Assembly (NCBI GenBank): GCA_000753945.1 | Contig: JQOA01000026.1 | Span: 1 to 8,525 of the forward strand | Direction: 5' to 3' | DNA from: Smithella sp. D17 | Lineage (GTDB): Bacteria; Desulfobacterota; Syntrophia; Syntrophales; Smithellaceae | DNA length: 8,525 nucleotides | Part shown: piece after piece, positions 1 to 6,139 of the stretch | How the letters are laid out: the number at the start of each line of letters is the position of its first letter | Position numbering within the stretch: position 1 is the first letter of the stretch | The notes under the pieces: model-generated | Databases searched by the model: none | Told to the model about the DNA's origin: nothing | The model's input: the letters and a program-made list of their open reading frames with translations, nothing else | Made by a program: the position numbers and the translations under genes

Positions 1-11
1 AGGAATGAAAA

Positions 12-230
12 GTGAGAGATTATCATATTAATATTTTTTATAGTGTAGATGATGAAGGCTATATTGCCGACATTCCTGATTTGCGCCATTGTTCGGCGTT
101 TGGTAAAACACCTGGCAATGCTCTCAAAGAAGTATTAAAGGCAAAAAAAGTATGGCTCGAATCTGCTCAAGCAAATAAGAAACCAATACCGAAGCCCCAT
201 TATCGTCCGGTAATTTATCAAGTGGCTTAA
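12..230 (+). CDS. hicB: HicB-family (UPF0150-like) antitoxin protein
   Basis: The 72-residue product has the HicB-like fold signature: an N-terminal strand with a partly degraded substrate-like motif (YSVDDEGYIADIPDLRHCSAFG, residues about 10-31), then a helix with TPGNALKEVLKAKKVWLE. Known HicB proteins bind and neutralise the small dsRNA-binding-fold mRNA interferase HicA and often repress their own operon. No separate C-terminal DNA-binding domain is evident at this length. The start is GTG at 12: a TGA lies in the same frame at 6-8, and AGGA at 1-4 sits 7 bases upstream as a ribosome binding site. A hicA toxin gene would be expected just left of the window, so the pair cannot be confirmed. 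Solitary HicB-like proteins also exist, so an antitoxin role is inference. No terminator is visible after it. Confidence 0.72.
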   Translation: MRDYHINIFYSVDDEGYIADIPDLRHCSAFGKTPGNALKEVLKAKKVWLESAQANKKPIPKPHYRPVIYQVA

Positions 231-252
231 TAAGGTGAACTGAAAAATATAG

Positions 253-281
253 TTGACAAACGTTTTGTTTTTCGTTATTAA
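253..281 (+). promoter_or_regulatory. Predicted sigma70 promoter of the ilv leader and operon
   Basis: A perfect -35 box TTGACA (253-258) is followed after 17 bases by TATTAA (276-281), which matches four of six -10 consensus bases. Transcription would start near 288, about 26 bases before the leader peptide start at 314. The segment TTGACAAACGTTTTG recurs with a two-base insertion upstream of ilvN at 2653. Confidence 0.6.
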
Positions 282-313
282 AAGTTCAAATCAATTAAGT
301 GGAATGAAATATT

Positions 314-415
314 ATGTTTCTTAAAGATTTAACAAACGGCATTATTCCAATACTGATTAAAGTATTGGTACTCGTAGTAGTCGTACTTACGGGGTCTGCC
401 GCTCTGTATCTTTAA
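314..415 (+). CDS. Branched-chain amino acid-rich leader peptide of the ilv operon
   Basis: This is a 33-codon ORF, ATG at 314-316 and TAA at 413-415. Codons 10-25 read IIPILIKVLVLVVVVL, so 14 of 16 are Ile, Leu or Val; across the peptide there are 8 Leu, 6 Val and 4 Ile. It lies directly upstream of ilvB, and its last codons form one arm of the alternative hairpins described for the attenuator. In known systems (E. coli ilvL, ivbL, leuL) such peptides act in cis: the ribosome senses charged tRNA supply as it translates the control codons, and the peptide has no further job. The ribosome binding site is weak (GGA at 301-303, 10 bases upstream). The peptide also looks like a single membrane helix, so a small membrane protein is the alternative. 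The context and downstream RNA structure make the leader role much more likely. Confidence 0.85.
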   Translation: MFLKDLTNGIIPILIKVLVLVVVVLTGSAALYL

Positions 416-513
416 GAGATAAAAAAAGATACAAGCCGCAGGCCCCTGAAGCCTGCGGCTTTGTTGTTTTAAGAGCAAAGCCGCTTTTTCTCAAGGAGAC
501 TGGCGGCTTTTTT
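391..513 (+). promoter_or_regulatory. Translation-coupled transcription attenuator of the ilv operon
   Basis: Four pairings can be read directly, each sharing bases with the next. A: 391-399 with 438-446, 401-403 with 434-436, and 405-413 with 425-433, together 21 base pairs with one G-U, one C-C mismatch and one bulged C. B: 433-443 with 451-461, 11 perfect pairs. C: 455-463 with 476-484, 9 perfect pairs. D: 477-484 with 503-510, 8 perfect pairs followed by a T run. A excludes B, B excludes C, and C excludes D. Inferred logic: a ribosome stalled on the Ile/Leu/Val codons (341-375) leaves 391-413 free, so A and C form and transcription reads through. A ribosome that reaches the stop codon at 413 covers the left arm of A, so B and D form and transcription ends. 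Confidence 0.85.
477..513 (+). terminator. Intrinsic terminator arm of the ilv attenuator
   Basis: AAAGCCGC (477-484) pairs perfectly with GCGGCTTT (503-510). TCTC (489-492) can pair with GAGA (496-499) inside the loop. The run TTTTTT at 508-513 closes the stem and forms the U tract. The left arm is also the right arm of the antiterminator 455-484, so the terminator is conditional. Confidence 0.8.
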
Positions 514-550
514 AGTTTATAAATTTAGACCTTTGAAAAATAGCTTTTTG

Positions 551-612
551 TGTCATTTCGAGGAGCAGAGCGACGAGAAATCTTATGATTCCATTCTATG
601 GTCGAAATGACA
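551..612 (+). repeat. Short palindromic intergenic repeat, TCATTTCGA family, copy 1
   Basis: TGTCATTTCGA (551-561) is the exact reverse complement of TCGAAATGACA (602-612). After the left arm comes a purine-rich stretch and GAGAAATCTTA, which is shared with the second copy at 2431-2498. The element sits in the untranslated leader between the attenuator and ilvB. It has no coding capacity and resembles dispersed REP/MITE-like elements. Confidence 0.7.
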
Positions 613-647
613 AATTAATGATTGTGTAAAATATGAATTATAAAAAC

Positions 648-653
648 AGGGAG
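648..653 (+). promoter_or_regulatory. Ribosome binding site deciding the ilvB start
   Basis: AGGGAG lies 6 bases before ATG 660. The earlier in-frame ATG at 633 has no such motif, and the one at 654 would overlap the site's end, so 660 is the supported start. Confidence 0.75.
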
Positions 654-659
654 ATGTAT

Positions 660-2363
660 ATGAAGCTGAAGGGAACACAAATATTGCTGAAGGCGCTCGA
701 AGAAGAAAAGGTGGAGATTATCTTCGGATATCCGGGTGGAGCCGTTCTGGATATCTATGATCAGCTTTACAAAAGCAATATGAAGCATATTTTGGTCCGT
801 CATGAGCAGGGCGCTGTGCATGCCGCTGACGGCTATGCCCGGTCAACCGGAAGAGTGGGCGTTTGTCTGGTTACATCCGGTCCCGGCGCAACCAATACCG
901 TGACTGGAATTGCCACAGCGAATATGGATTCCATTCCCCTGGTTGTTTTTACCGGTCAGGTTCCCACGGGGCTGATCGGCAATGATGCTTTTCAGGAATG
1001 TGATATCACGGGCATAACCCGCCCCTGCACCAAACATAATTTTCTGGTGCGCAATATCGAAGACCTTGCGCCGACAATTAAAGAAGCTTTTCATATTGCG
1101 CGTTCGGGAAGGCCGGGTCCGGTGCTTGTTGATTTACCTAAAAATGTAATGGCGGCGGAAGCGGAATATGATCCTGCCAGTATAAAAATAAGAAATCATG
1201 AACCGGTATATAAACCGGCCTTCAAGAAGATGACCAATTTGCTGGAAATGCTCACCGTCGCTAAAAAACCTCTGATTATGACCGGTGGCGGCGTTATTCT
1301 GGGGAGGGCCTCTGAACTGTTGACTAAAATGGCCAGAAAATATCAGATTCCTGTTACCGGCACTTTGATGGGGCTTGGTTCCTTTCCGGGGAGCGATCCT
1401 TTATGGCTAGGAATGCTGGGAATGCACGGCACCTACTACGCTAATATGGCCATCAGCCACTGCGATTTGCTTTTAGCGGTGGGTGTGAGATTTGACGACA
1501 GAGTTACCGGTACAATTGATACATTTGCCGCCAATGCCAAAATAGTACAGATTGATATTGACCCATCATCCATTAATAAAAATGTTGCCGTTGATCTGCC
1601 GATAATCGGCGATACACAGGCCGTATTGAAAGATTTGATTAAATTTCTGGATGAACATAATTACACATGTGAAAAATCGCAACGGCAGGAATGGCTGGCT
1701 GAGATTACCGAGTGGAAGGAAAAAGTTCCGTTGACTTATTGCCAGAACGGCAAAGTAATCAAGCCGCAGTTTGTGATTGAAACTCTGTATAAGTTAACTA
1801 AAGGCGATGCGATAATAACGACGGAAGTCGGCCAGCATCAGATGTGGACGGCGCAGTTTTTCCCATTTGATAAGCCCAATACTTTTGTTACTTCCGGTGG
1901 ACTGGGGACAATGGGCTTTGGCCTGCCGGCGGCAATCGGCGTCAAATGCGCTTTCCCGGATAAACAGGTTGTGGATATTGCCGGCGACGGCAGTATTCAG
2001 ATGAATATTCAGGAGTTGGCCACTGCCGCGCAATATAAGATCAATGTCAAAATAGTTCTGTTAAACAATGAATTTTTAGGCATGCCTCGTCAGTGGCAGG
2101 AACTGTTCTATGAAAAACGCTATTCACACACGGATATGACTTATGCTCCAGACTTTGTGAAACTAGCGGAGGCGTACGGTGTTGTTGGCCTGCGTGCCAC
2201 CAAGCCGGAAGAAGTGGAATCTGTTTTGAAAGAAGGACTTGCTCTTGATAAACCGGTGCTGATGGATTTCAGGGTATCGCGTGAAGAATGCGTTTATCCC
2301 ATGGTTCATCCGGGTGATTCGATAAGTAATATGTCGTTGGGGTCGAGAGAAATGATCAACTAA
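660..2363 (+). CDS. ilvB: Acetohydroxyacid (acetolactate) synthase, large catalytic subunit
   Basis: This thiamine diphosphate enzyme condenses two pyruvates to 2-acetolactate, or pyruvate with 2-ketobutyrate to 2-aceto-2-hydroxybutyrate, the first step of valine, leucine and isoleucine synthesis in the cytoplasm. The 567-residue product has usual family length. Seen in order: the N-terminal pyrimidine-binding domain with FGYPGGAVLDIYD and the catalytic glutamate in HEQGA (E49); VTSGPGATN (71-79); FTGQVPTGLIGNDAFQECD; a central FAD/transhydrogenase-like domain with GVRFDDRVTG; and the C-terminal domain with the thiamine/Mg motif GDGS (442-445) through NNEFLGM (469-475). The usual LGMVRQWQ appears here as LGMPRQWQ, with Pro at 476. 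The start at 660 gives the canonical MKLKGTQIL opening. It needs IlvN, encoded downstream, for full activity. Expression should depend on the upstream attenuator. Confidence 0.97.
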   Translation: MKLKGTQILLKALEEEKVEIIFGYPGGAVLDIYDQLYKSNMKHILVRHEQGAVHAADGYARSTGRVGVCLVTSGPGATNTVTGIATANMDSIPLVVFTGQVPTGLIGNDAFQECDITGITRPCTKHNFLVRNIEDLAPTIKEAFHIARSGRPGPVLVDLPKNVMAAEAEYDPASIKIRNHEPVYKPAFKKMTNLLEMLTVAKKPLIMTGGGVILGRASELLTKMARKYQIPVTGTLMGLGSFPGSDPLWLGMLGMHGTYYANMAISHCDLLLAVGVRFDDRVTGTIDTFAANAKIVQIDIDPSSINKNVAVDLPIIGDTQAVLKDLIKFLDEHNYTCEKSQRQEWLAEITEWKEKVPLTYCQNGKVIKPQFVIETLYKLTKGDAIITTEVGQHQMWTAQFFPFDKPNTFVTSGGLGTMGFGLPAAIGVKCAFPDKQVVDIAGDGSIQMNIQELATAAQYKINVKIVLLNNEFLGMPRQWQELFYEKRYSHTDMTYAPDFVKLAEAYGVVGLRATKPEEVESVLKEGLALDKPVLMDFRVSREECVYPMVHPGDSISNMSLGSREMIN

Positions 2364-2417
2364 CGACTTTATGAAAAGTCCATGAATGTCCTCCGCTAGC
2401 GGAATGATTCAACAACA

Positions 2418-2507
2418 GGTTTACGCTGATGTCATTTCGAACGGAGTGAGAAATCTTAATGAATTAAAGTAAAGATATCTCCCGTTGGTCGATATGACAA
2501 GGTTTAC
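2418..2507 (+). repeat. TCATTTCGA-family palindromic repeat, copy 2, with flanking direct repeats
   Basis: GTCATTTCGA (2431-2440) pairs with TCGATATGAC (2489-2498), one mismatch. Inside, GAGAAATCTT pairs with AAGATATCTC, also one mismatch, giving a long two-part stem. GGTTTAC occurs on both sides (2418-2424 and 2501-2507), each followed by a version of CTGAT, which looks like a target duplication. CGCTGATG (2424-2431) and CATCAGCG (2518-2525) form a further outer inverted repeat. Confidence 0.7.
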
Positions 2508-2551
2508 TGATCTATAACATCAGCGCGAAGCCGGGAGGATTTCCGGGAGGT

Positions 2552-2628
2552 GTCCCGATGAGGAATCGGGACGGAGGTGGATAATGTGTTTCAATACATC
2601 CACCCCCTTAAACCCCCGCCGGCGGGGG
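2552..2628 (+). repeat. Cluster of three inverted repeats upstream of ilvN
   Basis: GTCCCGAT (2552-2559) pairs with ATCGGGAC (2565-2572). GGTGGAT (2576-2582) pairs with ATCCACC (2598-2604). CCCCCGCC and GGCGGGGG make a perfect 16-base palindrome at 2613-2628. No T run follows, so these look like inserted repeat material, not a terminator. Confidence 0.65.
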
Positions 2629-2652
2629 ACAAGAAAAACATATAATTACATT

Positions 2653-2683
2653 TTGACAAAGTCGTTTTGAGAGGTTTTAAAAT
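2653..2683 (+). promoter_or_regulatory. Possible internal promoter for ilvN-ilvC-ilvD
   Basis: TTGACA (2653-2658) is a perfect -35 box. Candidate -10 boxes are TTTAAA (2676-2681, 17-base spacer) or TAAAAT (2678-2683, better match but 19-base spacer). TTGACAAAGTCGTTTTG closely resembles TTGACAAACGTTTTG of the leader promoter at 253. Transcripts starting here would bypass the attenuator. Confidence 0.45.
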
Positions 2684-2696
2684 AAATAACGATGGT

Positions 2697-2701
2697 GAGG
2701 G
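2697..2701 (+). promoter_or_regulatory. Ribosome binding site deciding the ilvN start
   Basis: GAGGG lies 5 bases before ATG 2707. The in-frame ATG at 2692 is preceded only by A/T-rich sequence, so the start at 2707 is preferred. Confidence 0.7.
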
Positions 2702-2706
2702 AAAAG

Positions 2707-3192
2707 ATGGAAAAAAAGGAACACATAATTTCAATACTTGTTCACAACAAGCCGGACGTGCTGGCTAGGATTGCGGGAACGCTGGGCGGCAAGGGCTATA
2801 ACATTGAGAGCCTGAGCGTGAATACGACAATGCAATACGAAATTTCCAAAATAGTTATGACCACCGTAGGTACTCAGGAAACTGTCAATCGAATTGAAGG
2901 TCAATTACAAAGGCTGGTCGATGTTATTCAGGTCGATGATTTGACCAATGTGGAATCAATTCACCGCGAACTTATTATGGTTCGCCTGAATTTAACGCCG
3001 GATAAAAAAGAACAGATAAAGAAAGCGGTTGACACGAATAAATGGAAAGTAATAGCTTCTGCAGATACATATATAATTTTGGAAATAACCGGCGATCAGT
3101 CACAGATTGAGTTTGCTCTGGCACGCCTGGAGCCGTTGGGTATTGCCGATATGACAAGAACGGGAATTGTTGCTTTAAATTTGGAGAATTAA
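2707..3192 (+). CDS. ilvN: Acetohydroxyacid synthase, small regulatory subunit
   Basis: The 161-residue product activates the IlvB catalytic subunit and in most bacteria makes it sensitive to valine. Residues about 6-80 form the ACT domain, starting HIISILVHNKPDVLARIAG and containing GYNIESLSV (30-38). Residues about 84-157 form the second family domain (IHRELIMVRLNL to MTRTGIVAL). Length and domain order match the IlvN/IlvH family. The valine-binding loop usually reads NKPG or NESG; here it is NKPD, so D17 replaces the glycine equivalent to Gly14 of E. coli IlvH. The conserved Asn of YNIESL (N32) is kept. Reduced valine feedback is therefore possible but unproven. It lies 50 bases before ilvC and may have its own promoter at 2653. 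Confidence 0.95.
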   Translation: MEKKEHIISILVHNKPDVLARIAGTLGGKGYNIESLSVNTTMQYEISKIVMTTVGTQETVNRIEGQLQRLVDVIQVDDLTNVESIHRELIMVRLNLTPDKKEQIKKAVDTNKWKVIASADTYIILEITGDQSQIEFALARLEPLGIADMTRTGIVALNLEN

Positions 3193-3242
3193 TCATAACT
3201 GTAAAAAATAAAAATTTATCAATATATTAACAGGGGGTTATC

Positions 3243-4301
3243 ATGGCAAAAATTAATTTTGGCGGAGTTGTTGAAGATGTTATCACATCGAAAGAGTTTT
3301 CTCTAAAGAAAGCTCAGAAAGTTTTGAAAAAAGAAGTTGTTGCTGTACTGGGTTATGGCGTTCAAGGTCCGGCGCAGGCTTTTAATATGAGAGATAACGG
3401 CATTAATGTAATTATCGGTCAGGCAAAGGAAGATAAGCGATACTGGAAAAAGGCCATCGCTGACGGCTGGGTTCCCGGCAAAACGCTTTTTCCTATTGAA
3501 GAAGCAGTCCAGCGTGGCACGATTATTCAGTATCTGGTTTCCGACGCTGCGCAGAAGATTCTCTGGCCTAAGGTCAAAGCCAATCTGAAAAAGGGAGATG
3601 CTCTTTACTTCTCCCACGGTTTCTCTATTGTGTATAAAAAACAGACCGGTGTTATACCTCCCGATTTTGTGGATGTAATCATGGTCGCGCCCAAAGGTTC
3701 GGGAACCTCCGTACGCCGGAATTTTCTTGATGGCAGCGGAATAAACTCCAGCTTTGCCGTGCATCAGGATGCAACCGGGCGCGCCTTGGAGAGAACTCTG
3801 GCACTGGGTATCGCCATTGGCTCCGGATTTTTATTTCCGACAACTTTCCAGGCGGAAGTATACAGTGATTTGACCGGAGAGCGCGGTGTGCTCATGGGCG
3901 CTCTGGCGGGAATGATGGAAGCGCAGTACAATGAATTGCGCAAGCATGGCCATACTCCCAGCGAAGCCTTCAACGAAACAGTGGAAGAGCTGACCCAAAG
4001 CCTTATTCGGCTGGTCGGCGAAAACGGTATGGATTGGATGTACGCCAATTGTTCCGGTACGGCTCAACGTGGTGCCTTGGACTGGCGTCATAAATTCCGC
4101 AAAGCGGTGGCGCCTGTATTTACAGAACTTTATAAGTCCGTTGCAACCGGTAAAGAAACAGAAATTGTCTTGAGAGTCAACAGCGCTCCGGACTACAAAG
4201 ATAAACTGGAAGCAGAACTTAAAGAAATGCGTGATTCGGAAATGTGGCAGGCAGGAGCCGCCGTGCGGGCATTGAGACCGGAAAATCGCAAGAAAAAATA
4301 A
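3243..4301 (+). CDS. ilvC: Ketol-acid reductoisomerase
   Basis: This enzyme isomerises and reduces 2-acetolactate (or 2-aceto-2-hydroxybutyrate) to the 2,3-dihydroxy acid, using NAD(P)H and Mg2+. The 352-residue product has an N-terminal Rossmann domain with GYGVQG (37-42). Expected active-site residues are visible: H125 in SHGFS, K151 in APKGSGT, D209 and E213 in SDLTGERG, E245 and E249 in NETVEE, and S271 in CSGTAQRG. The long segment before residue 100 and the wording GYGVQGPAQA and DGWVPGKTLFP resemble the variant known from Bacteroidetes and fungal mitochondria more than the usual proteobacterial GYGSQGHAHA form. AGGGGG at 3232-3237 is a good ribosome binding site, 5 bases from ATG. It is cotranscribed with ilvN (50-base gap) and ilvD (23-base gap). 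Confidence 0.95.
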   Translation: MAKINFGGVVEDVITSKEFSLKKAQKVLKKEVVAVLGYGVQGPAQAFNMRDNGINVIIGQAKEDKRYWKKAIADGWVPGKTLFPIEEAVQRGTIIQYLVSDAAQKILWPKVKANLKKGDALYFSHGFSIVYKKQTGVIPPDFVDVIMVAPKGSGTSVRRNFLDGSGINSSFAVHQDATGRALERTLALGIAIGSGFLFPTTFQAEVYSDLTGERGVLMGALAGMMEAQYNELRKHGHTPSEAFNETVEELTQSLIRLVGENGMDWMYANCSGTAQRGALDWRHKFRKAVAPVFTELYKSVATGKETEIVLRVNSAPDYKDKLEAELKEMRDSEMWQAGAAVRALRPENRKKK

Positions 4302-4310
4302 TTTTAACTA

Positions 4311-4316
4311 AGGGAG
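4311..4316 (+). promoter_or_regulatory. Ribosome binding site deciding the ilvD start
   Basis: AGGGAG lies 8 bases before ATG 4325. The same frame is open back into ilvC (ATG at 4244), but that start would add an unrelated 27-residue extension and has no such site. Confidence 0.75.
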
Positions 4317-4324
4317 AGAAAACA

Positions 4325-5986
4325 ATGAGAAGCGATCTCATGAAAAAAGGTTTCGAACGTGCGCCGCATCGTTCACTTTTCAAGGCTATGGGCTACACGG
4401 ATGAAGAAATTGCGCGGCCTATAATCGGCGTGGTCAATTCGGCCAATGAAATAATTCCCGGACACATCCATCTGGATTTAATCACGCAGGATGTTAAGGC
4501 GGGAGTCCGAATGGCCGGAGGAACTCCGGTGGAATTTCCGGTTATCGGCGTTTGCGATGGCATCGCGATGGGACATGAAGGCATGAAATATTCGCTCGCC
4601 AGCCGCGAGCTGATTGCCGATTCCATCGAGATTATGGCAATGGCTCATCCTTTTGACGCTCTCGTTTTCATTCCCAACTGCGACAAGATTATTCCGGGTA
4701 TGCTCATGGCCGCTTTGCGTCTGAACATCCCGTCCATTTTTATCAGCGGGGGGCCGATGCTGGCAGGAAAACTTAATGGTAAGCCCGTTGACCTCATCAC
4801 TGTCTTTGAAGGCGTGGGCGCCGTTAAAGTCAAAAAGATGACTGCCGCCGAGCTAAAGAAACTGGAAGACTGCGCCTGCCCGGGTTGTGGTTCGTGCTCC
4901 GGCATGTACACGGCCAACTCTATGAACTGTGTCACCGAAGCACTGGGGCTGGGATTGCCCGGCCACGGAACAATTCCCGCGGTGCTGGCTTCCCGTCACC
5001 GGCTGGCTAAACACGCCGGGATGAAAATAATGGATTTACTCAAGAAAAAAATCAAGCCGCGCGATATCTGTACGCTGGCCGCTTTTAAAAACGCCATCGC
5101 TGTGGATATGGCACTGGGCTGTTCCACCAATACGGTTTTGCACATTCCCGCCATCGCCCATGAAGCGGGAATCAAACTTGATTTGAACCTCTTTAATAAA
5201 ATCAGTGAGAAAACTCCCAACCTCTGTAAACTGAGTCCCGCCGGACACCATCATATTGAAGATTTCGATATGGCCGGAGGCATTCAGGCCGTGATGAAAG
5301 TCATCAGCGCGCTGGGTGTCATTGATGAGAAGACAATAACGGTGACTGGCAAAACTGTCGGCGCTAATTTGAAAAACGCCCGTGTTTTGAATACGGATGT
5401 TATCAGAACTTTGAAAAATGCCTACTCACAGCAGGGCGGCATCGCCATCCTGCGCGGCAATCTCGCGCCGGACGGAGCGGTGGTAAAACAATCCGCGGTT
5501 GCTCCGGCCATGCAGAAAAACGAAGGCAGTGCCCGCGTGTTCGATTGTGAAGATGACGCTATCGCGGCAATTCTGGGCGGAAGGATCAAGGGCGGTGATA
5601 TCGTAGTCATTCGCTATGAAGGTCCCAAGGGCGGCCCTGGCATGAGAGAAATGCTCTCGCCTACTTCGGCAATCGTCGGCATGGGTTTGGATAAAACCGT
5701 TGCGCTTTTGACGGACGGACGTTTCAGCGGCGGCACCCAGGGCGCGGCCATCGGCCATATATCGCCGGAAGCAGCGGAAGGCGGCCCGATGGCGCTCGTC
5801 AAAGAAGGCGACATTATTGCCATTGATATTCCGGCCAAGAAACTGAACCTGAAAGTAAGCAATGAAGAATTGGCTAAACGAAGAAAAACTTTGAAGCCGT
5901 TCAAGCCGAGAATAACGACAGGTTATCTGGCGAGGTATGCGAAGGTTGTTACGTCGGCCTCGACGGGGGCAATCTTCAAGGATTAG
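4325..5986 (+). CDS. ilvD: Dihydroxyacid dehydratase
   Basis: This iron-sulfur enzyme dehydrates 2,3-dihydroxyisovalerate and 2,3-dihydroxy-3-methylvalerate to the 2-keto acids that are then transaminated to valine and isoleucine. The 553-residue product is of normal length and opens with MRSDLMKKGFERAPHRSL. Visible motifs are VVNSANEIIPGHIHLD (36-51), CDGIAMGHEGM (77-87), PNCDKIIPGM (117-126) with a cluster cysteine at C119 and the following Lys121, CPGCGSCSGM (185-194) with C191 as the likely second cluster cysteine, and LTDGRFSGGT (462-471) with the conserved active-site Ser468. The PGH in place of PCN after NEI is also found in E. coli IlvD, so it is not a defect. This is the last gene of the operon; no transaminase follows. 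Confidence 0.96.
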   Translation: MRSDLMKKGFERAPHRSLFKAMGYTDEEIARPIIGVVNSANEIIPGHIHLDLITQDVKAGVRMAGGTPVEFPVIGVCDGIAMGHEGMKYSLASRELIADSIEIMAMAHPFDALVFIPNCDKIIPGMLMAALRLNIPSIFISGGPMLAGKLNGKPVDLITVFEGVGAVKVKKMTAAELKKLEDCACPGCGSCSGMYTANSMNCVTEALGLGLPGHGTIPAVLASRHRLAKHAGMKIMDLLKKKIKPRDICTLAAFKNAIAVDMALGCSTNTVLHIPAIAHEAGIKLDLNLFNKISEKTPNLCKLSPAGHHHIEDFDMAGGIQAVMKVISALGVIDEKTITVTGKTVGANLKNARVLNTDVIRTLKNAYSQQGGIAILRGNLAPDGAVVKQSAVAPAMQKNEGSARVFDCEDDAIAAILGGRIKGGDIVVIRYEGPKGGPGMREMLSPTSAIVGMGLDKTVALLTDGRFSGGTQGAAIGHISPEAAEGGPMALVKEGDIIAIDIPAKKLNLKVSNEELAKRRKTLKPFKPRITTGYLARYAKVVTSASTGAIFKD

Positions 5987-5999
5987 TTCCGCTTCCAAC

Positions 6000-6095
6000 T
6001 CAAAGCGCTATCTTCGTTAGCATCGTCGTCGGCTTCCTCAACGTATTGTCATATACGCCTGCGGAGCCGACTCCTCGCCGCCTCGTTATCTTTGA
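6000..6095 (+). repeat. Long imperfect palindromic intergenic element downstream of ilvD
   Basis: TCAAAG (6000-6005) pairs with CTTTGA (6090-6095), GTCGGCT (6028-6034) with AGCCGAC (6065-6071), and CGTAT (6042-6046) with ATACG (6053-6057), giving one long broken stem. There is no T run directly after it. It looks like a dispersed repeat unit. The rest of the 5987-6298 gap also carries ATCTTTGATTT twice (6120-6130 and 6230-6240) and a TTGCCGGG hairpin. Confidence 0.6.
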
Positions 6096-6139
6096 AATCA
6101 AAAAGGTATAGAAAAAATTATCTTTGATTTGAAATGGGA

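Larger units (their letters stand above)
2364..2706. other. Unusually long repeat-filled gap between ilvB and ilvN
   Basis: These two subunit genes are normally adjacent, but here about 340 noncoding bases separate them. In order: a small hairpin right after the ilvB stop (GACTTT 2365-2370 with AAAGTC 2375-2380), a 12-base palindrome TCCGCTAGCGGA (2392-2403), a TCATTTCGA repeat, a cluster of GC-rich inverted repeats, and a promoter-like sequence. I see no ORF with coding character. None of the hairpins is followed by a clear T run, so read-through into ilvN remains plausible. Confidence 0.75.

Noticed and set aside
433..470. Hairpin 433-461 as a simple independent terminator
   Set aside because: It is a strong stem followed by TTTGTTGTTTT and may cause pausing, but its arms also pair with both flanking elements and a cleaner T run follows the later hairpin at 477-510.
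391..513. T-box riboswitch as the explanation for the ilv leader
   Set aside because: I see no T-box specifier-loop architecture, and the Ile/Leu/Val-rich ORF together with alternative hairpins explains the region better.
551..2498. CRISPR array suggested by recurring TCATTTCGA repeats
   Set aside because: There are only two diverged copies nearly 2 kb apart with a gene between them, with no regular spacing and no cas genes.
2692..2706. ATG at 2692 as the ilvN start
   Set aside because: No ribosome binding site precedes it; ATG 2707 has GAGGG upstream and gives a normal family N-terminus.
4244..4324. Longer ilvD with its start inside ilvC
   Set aside because: The extension is unlike the family N-terminus and has no ribosome binding site, whereas ATG 4325 has AGGGAG at good spacing.
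5426..5998. A 190-codon open frame on the minus strand inside ilvD
   Set aside because: It lies fully antisense to a well-conserved enzyme and its protein has no recognisable domain; it is a by-product of ilvD codon use. The same holds for the minus-strand frames inside ilvC (3303-3764) and ilvB (843-1094).
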